Source: Pseudonocardia sp. (GTDB lineage: Bacteria > Actinomycetota > Actinomycetes > Mycobacteriales > Pseudonocardiaceae). From it: a DNA stretch of 41,599 nucleotides. A program made the translations under genes and the position numbers. The notes under the pieces were generated by a model. It was not told where the DNA came from. It did no database searches and saw only the letters and a list, made by a program, of their open reading frames with translations. How positions within the stretch are numbered: the first letter of the stretch is position 1; each line of letters begins with the position of its first letter. Positions 33,453 to 41,599 of this stretch are shown in pieces. Location: the NCBI RefSeq assembly GCF_025465255.1, contig NZ_JAODNI010000071.1:1-41599 (forward strand), read 5' to 3'.

Positions 33453-34672
33453 CGGCCCTCGACCAGCCCGACCTGCTCTCCGAGGACGCCGTCGGCGACC
33501 CGTATCCGCTGCTGGCGGCCCTGCGCGAGCAGGACCCGGTGCACTGGAGCGAGCGCTACCGCTCGTGGTTCGTCACCCGCTTCGACGACGTCGACGCCTG
33601 CCTGCGGGACGAGCGCTTCTCCTCGGACCGCATCGCCCCCTACCGCCGCGCACGCCTCGACCGGGCCGGAACCGACCCCGGCGTGCGTGCGGCGTTCGGC
33701 GTCCTCGAGGACTGGATGGTCTTCAAGGACCCGCCGGACCACACGCGCCTGCGGAAGCTGCTCAGCCGGGCGTTCACCCCCCGGGCGGTCGAGCGGATCC
33801 GGCCGCGCATCGGCGAGATCGCCGACGAGCTGCTCGACGTCGTCGCCGGGACGGGCCGGGCCGATCTCGTCGGCGACTACGCCTATCCCCTCACCGCGTC
33901 GGTGATCGCGGAGATGCTCGGCGTCCCGCGGGAGGACCGCCACCGGTTCAAGGGCTGGTCGGACCGCATCACCGGCCTCGTGTTCGGCGGCCTGGCCGAC
34001 AGCGACCGGCACACCGACGGCGCGGGCGGCATGGCCGAGCTGACCGAGTACCTGTCCGGGCTCGTCGATGCGCACGAGCGCGCACCGGCGGACGACCTGC
34101 TGTCCGCACTGATCAGTGCCCGGGACGCCGGGGACTCGCTGAGCCACGACGAGGTGATCGCCACCGGCGTCCTGCTGCTCTTCGCCGGGCACGAGACCAC
34201 CACGAACCTCATCGGCAACGGGCTGCTGGCCCTGCTCCGTCATCCGGACCAGCGCGCACGGCTCGCGGCCGACCCCCCGCTGATCGGCGGCGCGGTGGAC
34301 GAGCTGCTGCGCTACGACGGCCCGGCGAAGACGATCGCCCGGCTCATGGCCGCGGACGTCGAGCTCCGCGGACGGACGCTGCGCCGCGGCGAGCGGGTGT
34401 TCCTCTGCGCCTCCGCGGCCAACCGGGACCCCGAGGTGTTCGCCGCCCCGGACGAGCTGGACATCACCCGTGCCGACCGGCGGAGCCTGGGGTTCGGCGT
34501 CGGCCTCCACTACTGCCTCGGAGCGCCGCTGGCCCGCCTCGAGGCGGCGGTCGCGATCCCGCGGGCCCTGGACCGGCTGCCCGGCCTGCGGACGACGGGC
34601 GAGCCGTTGCGCTGGCACCCGGTGCTGCTGTCCCGCGGGATGCTGCGGTTCCCGGTCGCGTTCGACTGCTAG
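33449..34672 (+). CDS. Cytochrome P450
   Basis: A 407-residue soluble bacterial P450 that hydroxylates an organic substrate with electrons from ferredoxin. Motifs: I-helix LLLFAGHETTTN near residue 246, ExxR in DELLRY, and the heme loop LGFGVGLHYCLGAPLARLE with the axial Cys356. The N-terminal region LDQPDLLSEDAVGDPYPLLAALREQDPVHW is typical of CYP families used in catabolism and secondary metabolism. The GTG start overlaps the thiolase stop. No ferredoxin or reductase gene is adjacent, so redox partners come from elsewhere. Confidence 0.94.
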   Translation: MTALDQPDLLSEDAVGDPYPLLAALREQDPVHWSERYRSWFVTRFDDVDACLRDERFSSDRIAPYRRARLDRAGTDPGVRAAFGVLEDWMVFKDPPDHTRLRKLLSRAFTPRAVERIRPRIGEIADELLDVVAGTGRADLVGDYAYPLTASVIAEMLGVPREDRHRFKGWSDRITGLVFGGLADSDRHTDGAGGMAELTEYLSGLVDAHERAPADDLLSALISARDAGDSLSHDEVIATGVLLLFAGHETTTNLIGNGLLALLRHPDQRARLAADPPLIGGAVDELLRYDGPAKTIARLMAADVELRGRTLRRGERVFLCASAANRDPEVFAAPDELDITRADRRSLGFGVGLHYCLGAPLARLEAAVAIPRALDRLPGLRTTGEPLRWHPVLLSRGMLRFPVAFDC

Positions 34673-34685
34673 TGCCCGTCGGCCA

Positions 34686-35465
34686 TCAGTGCATGGCCCA
34701 GCCGCCGTCGACGCACAGCGTGGTGCCGGTGATGTACGAACCGGCGTCCGAGGCCAGGAGCAGCAGCGGGCCCGTCAGCTCCTCGACCCGGCCGACCCGG
34801 CCCATCGCCGTCTGCCCCGCCACCGCGGCGTGCCCGGCCTCGTGCTCCAGGACGGGCGCGGTCATCTCGGTCGCGAAGTAGCCCGGGGCCAGCGCGTTCA
34901 CCCGGATCCCCCGGCGTCCGGACCACTGCGCGGCGAGGTCCCTGGTCAACCCGAGCAGGCCCGCCTTCGACGCCGAGTAGGGCGCCTCCGGCAGGTGCCC
35001 GGTCGTGAGGCCCAGCGACGACGCGATGTTGACGACGGAGCCGCCGAGCCCGCCCGCGATCATCGCCCGGCCCGCGTGGATCGCCATCTGGTACGCGCCG
35101 AGCAGGTTGACGTCGAACAGCCGCGCGGCCTGCGCGGGGTCGTCCTTCTCCGCCCGCGCCGCGTAGCCGGTGCCGGCGTTGTTCACCAGGACGTCGAGCC
35201 GGCCGAGCTCCCCGACCGCCGCGTCGACGAGCCGGGCGCACGCCTCCGAATCGACCACGTCCGTCGGGACGGCGACGCACCGGCGTCCGGTGGCCAGCAC
35301 CGCCTTCGCCGCGACGTCGAGCCCGTCCGCCCGGCGGGCCCCGATCGCCACGTCGGCGCCCGCCTCCGCGAGCACCCGGGCGAAGTGGACGCCCAGGCCG
35401 GACGACGCGCCGGTCACGATCGCGACCCGGCCGTCGAGCCGGAAGGGGGCGAGCACGTCGCTCAC
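34686..35465 (-). CDS. SDR family NAD(P)-dependent oxidoreductase
   Basis: A 259-residue SDR. TGASSGLG at residues 18-25, NNAG near 95, IASS with the catalytic serine near 148, and Tyr163-SASK complete the active site; the C-terminal VDGGWAMH is typical. The GTG at 35465 has GAGG at a workable distance. It converges with the P450 gene. It was probably the second gene of a TetR-SDR operon before an IS110-family element inserted 25 bp upstream of its start; its native promoter is now cut off, and expression may depend on sequences in the element. Confidence 0.9.
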   Translation of the reverse strand: MSDVLAPFRLDGRVAIVTGASSGLGVHFARVLAEAGADVAIGARRADGLDVAAKAVLATGRRCVAVPTDVVDSEACARLVDAAVGELGRLDVLVNNAGTGYAARAEKDDPAQAARLFDVNLLGAYQMAIHAGRAMIAGGLGGSVVNIASSLGLTTGHLPEAPYSASKAGLLGLTRDLAAQWSGRRGIRVNALAPGYFATEMTAPVLEHEAGHAAVAGQTAMGRVGRVEELTGPLLLLASDAGSYITGTTLCVDGGWAMH

Positions 35466-35583
35466 TGGTGCACCATCCTCAGGTCCGAGCTGCTGGGTGA
35501 GAGGGTTCGGATACACCACTGGTGGCCGCCGGGTGATCGCCCTGCTCGCTTGACCTTCGAGGTCTGGCATGAGTTCTGCGGGG

Positions 35584-35678
35584 CCCGGTGGTCCCAGACA
35601 CGCCGACTGGCGACAGGGCTGCGCGCCAACGAGCGCCGATCAGTGAGCGACCGGCTGCCGTGTCCGGGAACCACCGGG
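35584..35678 (+). ncRNA. Candidate bridge RNA stem-loop in the IS110 left end
   Basis: CCCGGTGGT (35584-35592) pairs with ACCACCGGG (35670-35678), the stem continues with CCC and GGG across one bulged A, and then GACAC (35597-35601) with GTGTC (35660-35664). This long interrupted stem encloses an internal region of about 58 nt. A smaller hairpin, GACCT-TCG-AGGTC, precedes it at 35552-35564. In IS110 elements a structured RNA from this position guides target and donor recognition. The assignment rests on position and pairing only; loops matching target or donor were not demonstrated. Confidence 0.5.
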
Positions 35679-35713
35679 TGCCTTCCCACTGCTGCAACAG
35701 CGCAGAGGCAACG

Positions 35714-36952
35714 ATGAGTGTCGACCACGACCCCACCACCCCGCGACCAACCGGAGGCATCGACTGGGCCGGCGACAACCACGCCATCGCGATCGTTGGT
35801 CCCGATGGTGAACAGCTCGACCGGTCCACCGTCACCCACACCGCTGCGGGCCTGACCCGCCTGTGTCAGCGACTGCACCGAGGCGGAGTCACCGAGGTCG
35901 CGATCGAACGCGGCGACGGCCCGGTGATCGATGCCCTGCTCGAAGCAGGTTTCACCGTGTTCGTCATCCCGCCGATCCAGGTCAAGAACCTGCGTGGCCG
36001 CTACGGCTCGGCCGGGAACAAGGACGACCGGTTCGACGCCTACGTCCTGGCCGACACACTGCGCACCGACCGACGCCGGCTGCGCCCGCTGACCCTCGAC
36101 AGCCCCGCCACGGTCACCCTGCGCGCGACCTGCCGGGCCCGCAATGACCTCGTCGGGCACCGGGTCGCGCTGGCCAACCAACTGCGCGCGCACCTGCAGA
36201 TCTGTTACCCCGCCGCTGTCGGGCTGTTCGCCGACATCGACTCGCGGGTCACCCTGCGGTTCCTGCGCCGCTTCCCCGACCAACACCGAGCGGACTGGCT
36301 CTCCCCGAAACGCCTGGCTGCCTGGCTGGCCGGTATCGGCTACTGCGGCCGCACCGACCCGGCCGTGCTGCACACCCGACTCACCAGCGCTCCACGCGGT
36401 CTCACCGGCGCCGACGGCGAAGCCCGTGCCCAGATCACCCTCACCCTGATCACCGCACTTGAGGCGATCACCACCCAGATCACCGCACTGGAAGACCACA
36501 TCGAGGAACAACTCGCCCTGCACCCCGACGCGGCGATCTTCACCAGCCTGCCCCGCGCCGGACGAGTCCGCGCCGCCCGTCTGCTCGCCGAGATCGGCGA
36601 CGCCCGCGGCCGGTTCCCCACCCCGCAATCCCTGACCTGCCTGGCCGGTGTCGCACCCTCGACCCACCAATCGGGCAAGGTGAAAATCGTCAGCTTCCGC
36701 TGGGCCGCAGACAAACAACTCCGTGACGCGGTCTGCGACTTCGCCGGGGACTCCCGCCGCGCCAGCCTCTGGGCCACCCAGCTCTACACCCGCGCCCGGG
36801 CCCGCGGCCACGACCACCCACACGCCGTACGCATCCTCGCCCGCGCCTGGCTGCACGTGATCTGGAAATGCTGGCAGTCCAACACCCCCTACGACCCCAC
36901 CCGACACGGCGCCGCCCAAGCCCTCACACAACATCAACAAGCGGTGGCTTGA
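35714..36952 (+). CDS. IS110-family transposase (DEDD recombinase)
   Basis: A 412-residue transposase. The RuvC-like DEDD catalytic domain shows GIDWAGDNHAIAIV with the first aspartate, AIERGDGPVIDALLEAGFTVFVIPP with the glutamate, and KDDRFDAYVLAD with the two last aspartates. The C-terminal Transposase_20 domain has FTSLPRAGRVRAARLLAEIGD then TPQSLTCLAGVAPSTHQSGK, which contains the serine thought to act as nucleophile. No stop or frameshift is seen, so it may be active. Its TGA stop lies in TTGACA near the right end. Confidence 0.93.
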   Translation: MSVDHDPTTPRPTGGIDWAGDNHAIAIVGPDGEQLDRSTVTHTAAGLTRLCQRLHRGGVTEVAIERGDGPVIDALLEAGFTVFVIPPIQVKNLRGRYGSAGNKDDRFDAYVLADTLRTDRRRLRPLTLDSPATVTLRATCRARNDLVGHRVALANQLRAHLQICYPAAVGLFADIDSRVTLRFLRRFPDQHRADWLSPKRLAAWLAGIGYCGRTDPAVLHTRLTSAPRGLTGADGEARAQITLTLITALEAITTQITALEDHIEEQLALHPDAAIFTSLPRAGRVRAARLLAEIGDARGRFPTPQSLTCLAGVAPSTHQSGKVKIVSFRWAADKQLRDAVCDFAGDSRRASLWATQLYTRARARGHDHPHAVRILARAWLHVIWKCWQSNTPYDPTRHGAAQALTQHQQAVA

Positions 36953-36963
36953 CACAGGGCTAC

Positions 36964-37599
36964 TCATGCGTCTCCCCGGTCCGGGTCGGGCAGCGACCGC
37001 GCCAGGCCGCGCATCCCGCCGCCCGCGACGAGCCCGCCGAGGGCCAGGGCGAACAGCTCGTCGGCGAGTTCCCGGTCCGCGTCCTCGCCGCGCGGGGTGA
37101 ACCAGTGCTGCATCCAGTCGAGCATCCCGACCACGGCCCGGGCCGCCGTGCGCGGCTCCGAGGCCAGGGAGAACTCGCCGGACCGGGCGCCCTCGGCCAG
37201 CAACGCCTCGACCGCGGCCATGTACCGGGCGTCCATCTCCCGGAACTCGGCGAACGCGGGAGACTGCACCCGGACGAGGTGCTGCAGGTAGACGAACGCC
37301 GCCGGGTAGTACTCGCTGAAGATCCGCACCTGCATCCGGATCAGCTCGCGCAGCCGTACCGCCACGCTGCTGCCGGTGTCGTCCCGGAGCCGGTCCAGCT
37401 CGGCGAGCAGCGCCTTCGCCGGCTGTTCGACGACCGCGAGCAGCAGCTCCTCCTTGCTGCCCACGTAGTTGTAGATGCTGCCCTTGAGGATCCCGACCCG
37501 CGCGCCGATGCTCTCCAGCGTCGCGTTGTCGTAGCCGCGGTCCCGGAACTCCGCACCCGCCGCGCCGAGGATCTCCGACCAGCGGCTGGGACGGGGCAT
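36964..37599 (-). CDS. TetR-family transcriptional regulator
   Basis: A 211-residue repressor-type regulator. The HTH is at residues 8-52 (EILGAAGAEFRDRGYDNATLESIGARVGILKGSIYNYVGSKEELL), followed by a helical ligand-binding domain (YYPAAFVYLQHLVRV). The ligand domain resembles KstR2-type regulators, which sense CoA thioesters, but this is only a resemblance. The stop overlaps an ATGA (ATG at 36967) behind GGGGAG, and the IS110 element starts 2 bp after the stop. It probably controls the CoA-ligase/P450 operons beside it and the SDR gene that it once preceded. Confidence 0.9.
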   Translation of the reverse strand: MPRPSRWSEILGAAGAEFRDRGYDNATLESIGARVGILKGSIYNYVGSKEELLLAVVEQPAKALLAELDRLRDDTGSSVAVRLRELIRMQVRIFSEYYPAAFVYLQHLVRVQSPAFAEFREMDARYMAAVEALLAEGARSGEFSLASEPRTAARAVVGMLDWMQHWFTPRGEDADRELADELFALALGGLVAGGGMRGLARSLPDPDRGDA

Positions 37600-37782
37600 C
37601 GACGACTCCGGGGAAGGCAGGGGCGGCCCCGCGAGGACGCAGGGGCGCGCCGGATCGTAACTCGGATCCTCGTCGTCCCGCGGTGCACGACCGTGATCGC
37701 CGTCGTCGACCCCTCACCGGCCACGGATGGCCGGAAAGGTCGAGGACCGCGATCAGTGCGCTTCAACGGCTGCCAGGGGCCG

Positions 37783-38916
37783 TCACCGGACCAGCGGCGA
37801 CAGCGTCACCGCCAGGTGCAGCCGCAGCCGGGCCCGCCCGTCCCCCAGGTCCAGGCCGGTGAGCTGCTCGATCCGCCGGAGCCGGTAGTAGAGCGTCTGC
37901 CGGTGGATCCGCAGCTCCGCCGCCGCGCGCTGCACGTTCCCGGCGTGGTCCAGGAACGCCGCGGCGGTGGCGACCAGGTCGGGATGGTCGAACAGCGGCT
38001 CGACCGCGGTGTCGAGCACCCCGTTCCGTAGGGCCGGGCGCGGTCCGCAGGCGAGCAGCCTGTGCACGCCGAGCTCGTCCCACGCGGCGACCGGCCGCAG
38101 CCGCGGCACCGCGTGCGCCACCCGCGCGGCGAGCCGGGCCTCCCGGACGCTTCCACGGACCTGCGCCAGGTCCGGGTGGGCGGCCCCGATCCCCGCGACC
38201 AGCCGCGGATGATCCTCCGCGTCGAGCCGGTGGGCGTAGAGGTCCCAGGCGGCCCGGGCCACGTCCCGTGCCTCCACCGCCGGGACCAGCAGGAGGACGT
38301 GCTCGTCGACGAGCGCGGCGACGACCGAGCGCGGTACCCGCCAGAGGTTGAGCGGCGGCGGGGCCGCCTCGGGCAGGTCGACCTCGAGGGTCACCGCGCA
38401 CACCGGGGTGTCCCGGCCGATCGCGCCCAGCCGGTCGATCTCGGCGGCCGCCGCCTCGACGGTGTCCGGATCCCCGGCGAGCAGCTCGCCGACCTGTGCG
38501 TCGAGATTCTCCCTGGTCCGGGCCTGCTGCGCCATGATCGTGCCCGCCCTGGCCGCACGGGGCATAGCGCGCTCGAGGCTCTCGTCGTCGAGCCGGTGCC
38601 GTTCGTCGAGGAGCCAGAGGTAGCCATAGGTCACGCCGTTCCAGCGCGCCGGGAGGCACACGCGGGCGACGACGGCGAGCCCCGCGTCCGCGGGCGTGCG
38701 GACCGGCCGCTCGCTCGTCGCGATCCCGAACCGCTCGAACCACTCCTGGACCTGGGCGGACGAGCGGCGCTGCAGGATCGAGCGCTGCCGCACGGGATCC
38801 ACCTCACCGGCGTGCGATCCGAAGGCGACGAGGTTGAAGTGCCGGTCCTCCAGGATCGCGGGCGTGCCCAGGAGCCGGGACACGTCGTCGACGACGTCCT
38901 GCAGCTCCGGGGTCAT
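37783..38916 (-). CDS. PucR/CdaR-type regulator of proline catabolism (PruC-like)
   Basis: A 377-residue transcription factor with an N-terminal sensory region (LLGTPAILEDRHFNLVAFGSH is GAF-like), a central GGDEF-like CdaR domain, and the C-terminal HTH_30 (FLDHAGNVQRAAAELRIHRQTLYYRLRRIEQLTGLDL, about residues 321-357). In mycobacteria the PucR-family PruC activates the divergent proline dehydrogenase genes; the identical arrangement here supports the same role. The ATG at 38916 is chosen because the frame upstream runs antisense over the proline dehydrogenase. A palindrome, TACAGCTGTA, lies in the divergent region. Confidence 0.88.
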   Translation of the reverse strand: MTPELQDVVDDVSRLLGTPAILEDRHFNLVAFGSHAGEVDPVRQRSILQRRSSAQVQEWFERFGIATSERPVRTPADAGLAVVARVCLPARWNGVTYGYLWLLDERHRLDDESLERAMPRAARAGTIMAQQARTRENLDAQVGELLAGDPDTVEAAAAEIDRLGAIGRDTPVCAVTLEVDLPEAAPPPLNLWRVPRSVVAALVDEHVLLLVPAVEARDVARAAWDLYAHRLDAEDHPRLVAGIGAAHPDLAQVRGSVREARLAARVAHAVPRLRPVAAWDELGVHRLLACGPRPALRNGVLDTAVEPLFDHPDLVATAAAFLDHAGNVQRAAAELRIHRQTLYYRLRRIEQLTGLDLGDGRARLRLHLAVTLSPLVR

Positions 38917-38929
38917 CACCCGCTCTTCA

Positions 38930-38939
38930 TACAGCTGTA
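38930..38939. promoter_or_regulatory. Palindrome in the pruC-pruB divergent region
   Basis: TACAGCTGTA is a perfect 10-bp palindrome 13 bp upstream of the regulator start and about 90 bp before the proline dehydrogenase start. It is a reasonable candidate binding site for the PucR-type regulator, acting on both directions. There is no second copy in the window to support it. Confidence 0.3.
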
Positions 38940-39027
38940 CGAGGAACTGCCGCAATCGTGGAGCGGCTATCCATGGGCTCGGGGCCGCCGGACTCCTACC
39001 GTTCTCCCATCGGATTCTGGAGGTCGC

Positions 39028-39954
39028 ATGTTCGGCTCCACGCTCCTCGCCGTCTCCCGGCGTCCGCACGTCCGGCACCTGGTCACGACGGCCCCCGTGA
39101 CCCGACGACTGGTCGACCGGTTCGTCGCGGGTGACGACCTCGGCTCCGCCCTCGCCGCCACCACCGAGCTGGCCGCGAAGGGCCTGCTGGTCAGCCTCGA
39201 CCATCTGGGCGAGGACACCCTCGACGCCGCGCAGGCCGCGGCCTGCCGGGACGCCTACGTCGACCTGCTCGACGGCCTGGCCGCCCGCGGGCTCGCTCGT
39301 TCGGCCGAGGTGTCGATCAAGCTCTCCGCGCTGGGCCGGGCGCTCCCCCGGGACGGCGAGGCGATCGCCCGGGACAACGCCGCCGCGATCTGCGCCGCCG
39401 CGGCCCGTGCGGGCACCACCGCGACCGTCGACATGGAGGACCACACAGGCGTGGACCTCACGCTCGCCGTCGTGACGGAGCTGCGCGCGGAGTACCCCTG
39501 GCTGGGCGCGGTGCTGCAGTCCGCGCTGCGCCGCACCGAGTCCGACTGCGCGGACCTCGCCCGGCCGGGATCCCGGGTGCGGCTGGTCAAGGGCGCCTAC
39601 GCGGAGCCCGCGTCCGTCGCGTTCTCGGCGAAGGCCGACGTGGACGAGTCGTACGTGCGGTGCCTGGGCGTGCTGCTCGCCGGCCCCGGCTACCCGATGG
39701 TCGCCACGCACGACGCCGCGATGATCGACGCCGCGCGCGCGCTCGTCGCCGAGCACGGCCGCACGCCCGACGACCACGAGTTCCAGATGCTCTACGGCAT
39801 CCGCGTCGCCGAGCAGGAACGGATCGCCGCGTCGGGATCGCAGATGCGCGTGTACCTGCCCTACGGCGCGGACTGGTACGGCTACTTCATGCGGCGCCTC
39901 GCCGAGCGCCCCGCCAACCTCGCGTTCTTCGCCCGGTCCCTTCTCTCCCGCTGA
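39028..39954 (+). CDS. pruB: Proline dehydrogenase
   Basis: A 308-residue monofunctional FAD enzyme that oxidises proline to pyrroline-5-carboxylate and passes electrons to the respiratory chain. Characteristic segments are VSIKLSALGRALPRDG, TVDMEDHTGVDLTLAV, LQSALRRTESD, VRLVKGAYAEPASVAF and, near the C-terminus, FQMLYGIRVAEQERI with MRVYLPYGADWYGYFMRRLAERP, whose arginine pair binds the proline carboxylate. ATG 39028 has GGAGG 5 bp upstream. The P5C dehydrogenase gene follows 20 bp later, so substrate can be handed over. Confidence 0.95.
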   Translation: MFGSTLLAVSRRPHVRHLVTTAPVTRRLVDRFVAGDDLGSALAATTELAAKGLLVSLDHLGEDTLDAAQAAACRDAYVDLLDGLAARGLARSAEVSIKLSALGRALPRDGEAIARDNAAAICAAAARAGTTATVDMEDHTGVDLTLAVVTELRAEYPWLGAVLQSALRRTESDCADLARPGSRVRLVKGAYAEPASVAFSAKADVDESYVRCLGVLLAGPGYPMVATHDAAMIDAARALVAEHGRTPDDHEFQMLYGIRVAEQERIAASGSQMRVYLPYGADWYGYFMRRLAERPANLAFFARSLLSR

Positions 39955-39974
39955 CACCCAAGGAGGTCTGCTCG

Positions 39975-41599
<1,625 letters not shown>

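Larger units (their letters stand above)
35490..36961 (+). mobile_element. IS110-family insertion sequence
   Basis: An element of about 1.47 kb with one transposase gene. Its ends are proposed from a shared CT dinucleotide (35490-35491 and 36960-36961): joining the flanks there restores a close TetR-SDR spacing. No terminal inverted repeats or target duplication are seen, as expected for IS110. The left end has a 222-bp non-coding region upstream of the transposase, typical for the IS110 group and the place where bridge RNAs are encoded. The right end is short, with TTGACA overlapping the transposase stop. Exact ends could be a few bases off. Confidence 0.8.

Noticed and set aside
36949..36954. 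A TTGACA box at the IS110 right end as half of a circle-junction promoter
   Set aside because: With the proposed ends, no reasonable -10 box falls 16-19 bp away in the joined left end; GATACA at 35510 would be 25 bp away.

Overview
The window is a stretch of a very GC-rich chromosome with strong G/C third-position bias, many GTG starts and short ATGA/GTGA gene overlaps. Gene content suggests a mycelial or soil actinobacterium, probably Pseudonocardiaceae-like: a type III PKS with a UbiA prenyltransferase, a PucR-type regulator beside proline catabolism, an IS110 element, MerR/Hsp20 loci, and large CoA-ligase/P450 catabolic operons. The family assignment is inference from gene content; no rRNA or marker gene is present.

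Region 1 (1-5655), glycogen and stress: the 3' end of glgX, an hsp20 gene followed by a MerR-type regulator, a FAD oxidoreductase with a C-terminal Rieske domain, an unknown two-gene operon, and a second, oppositely oriented hsp20. The two hsp20 genes share a 23-bp promoter block and a CCTC/GAGG dyad, which points to common control.

Region 2 (5656-13965): a glycosyltransferase diverging from a Gfo/Idh/MocA oxidoreductase plus MDR dehydrogenase pair, a SRPBCC protein, an RsbW-like ATP-binding protein, a Clp/Hsp100 ATPase without the usual N-terminal domain, and directly abutting it a flavoprotein aromatic hydroxylase.

Region 3 (13987-18370): isopentenyl-diphosphate isomerase, type III polyketide synthase, methyltransferase, UbiA prenyltransferase and geranylgeranyl-reductase-like flavoprotein. 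Together they read as a compact pathway to a prenylated, methylated polyketide-derived phenol, pyrone or quinone (a meroterpenoid).

Region 4 (18452-26816): a royal-jelly/SMP-30-like propeller protein, histidine phosphatase, NAD(P)H-hydrate dehydratase, small proteins, an atypical STAS protein, a decayed alpha/beta-hydrolase-LuxR gene, then a tandem glycine riboswitch driving gcvT-gcvH-glyA, ended by a nested bidirectional hairpin.

Region 5 (26825-37599): two divergent catabolic operons. Leftward: luciferase-like monooxygenase, SDR, acyl-CoA ligase, PaaK-type ligase. Rightward: OB-fold/Zn-ribbon protein, thiolase-like enzyme, cytochrome P450. Next to them are an SDR and a TetR regulator split apart by an IS110-family element that carries a plausible bridge-RNA region. 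The set looks like oxidation, CoA activation and carbon-carbon cleavage of an alicyclic, terpenoid, steroid-like or aromatic acid; the substrate cannot be read from sequence.

Region 6 (37783-41599): a PucR-family regulator diverging from proline dehydrogenase and pyrroline-5-carboxylate dehydrogenase (the last runs off the window), matching the pruC/pruB/pruA arrangement of actinobacteria.
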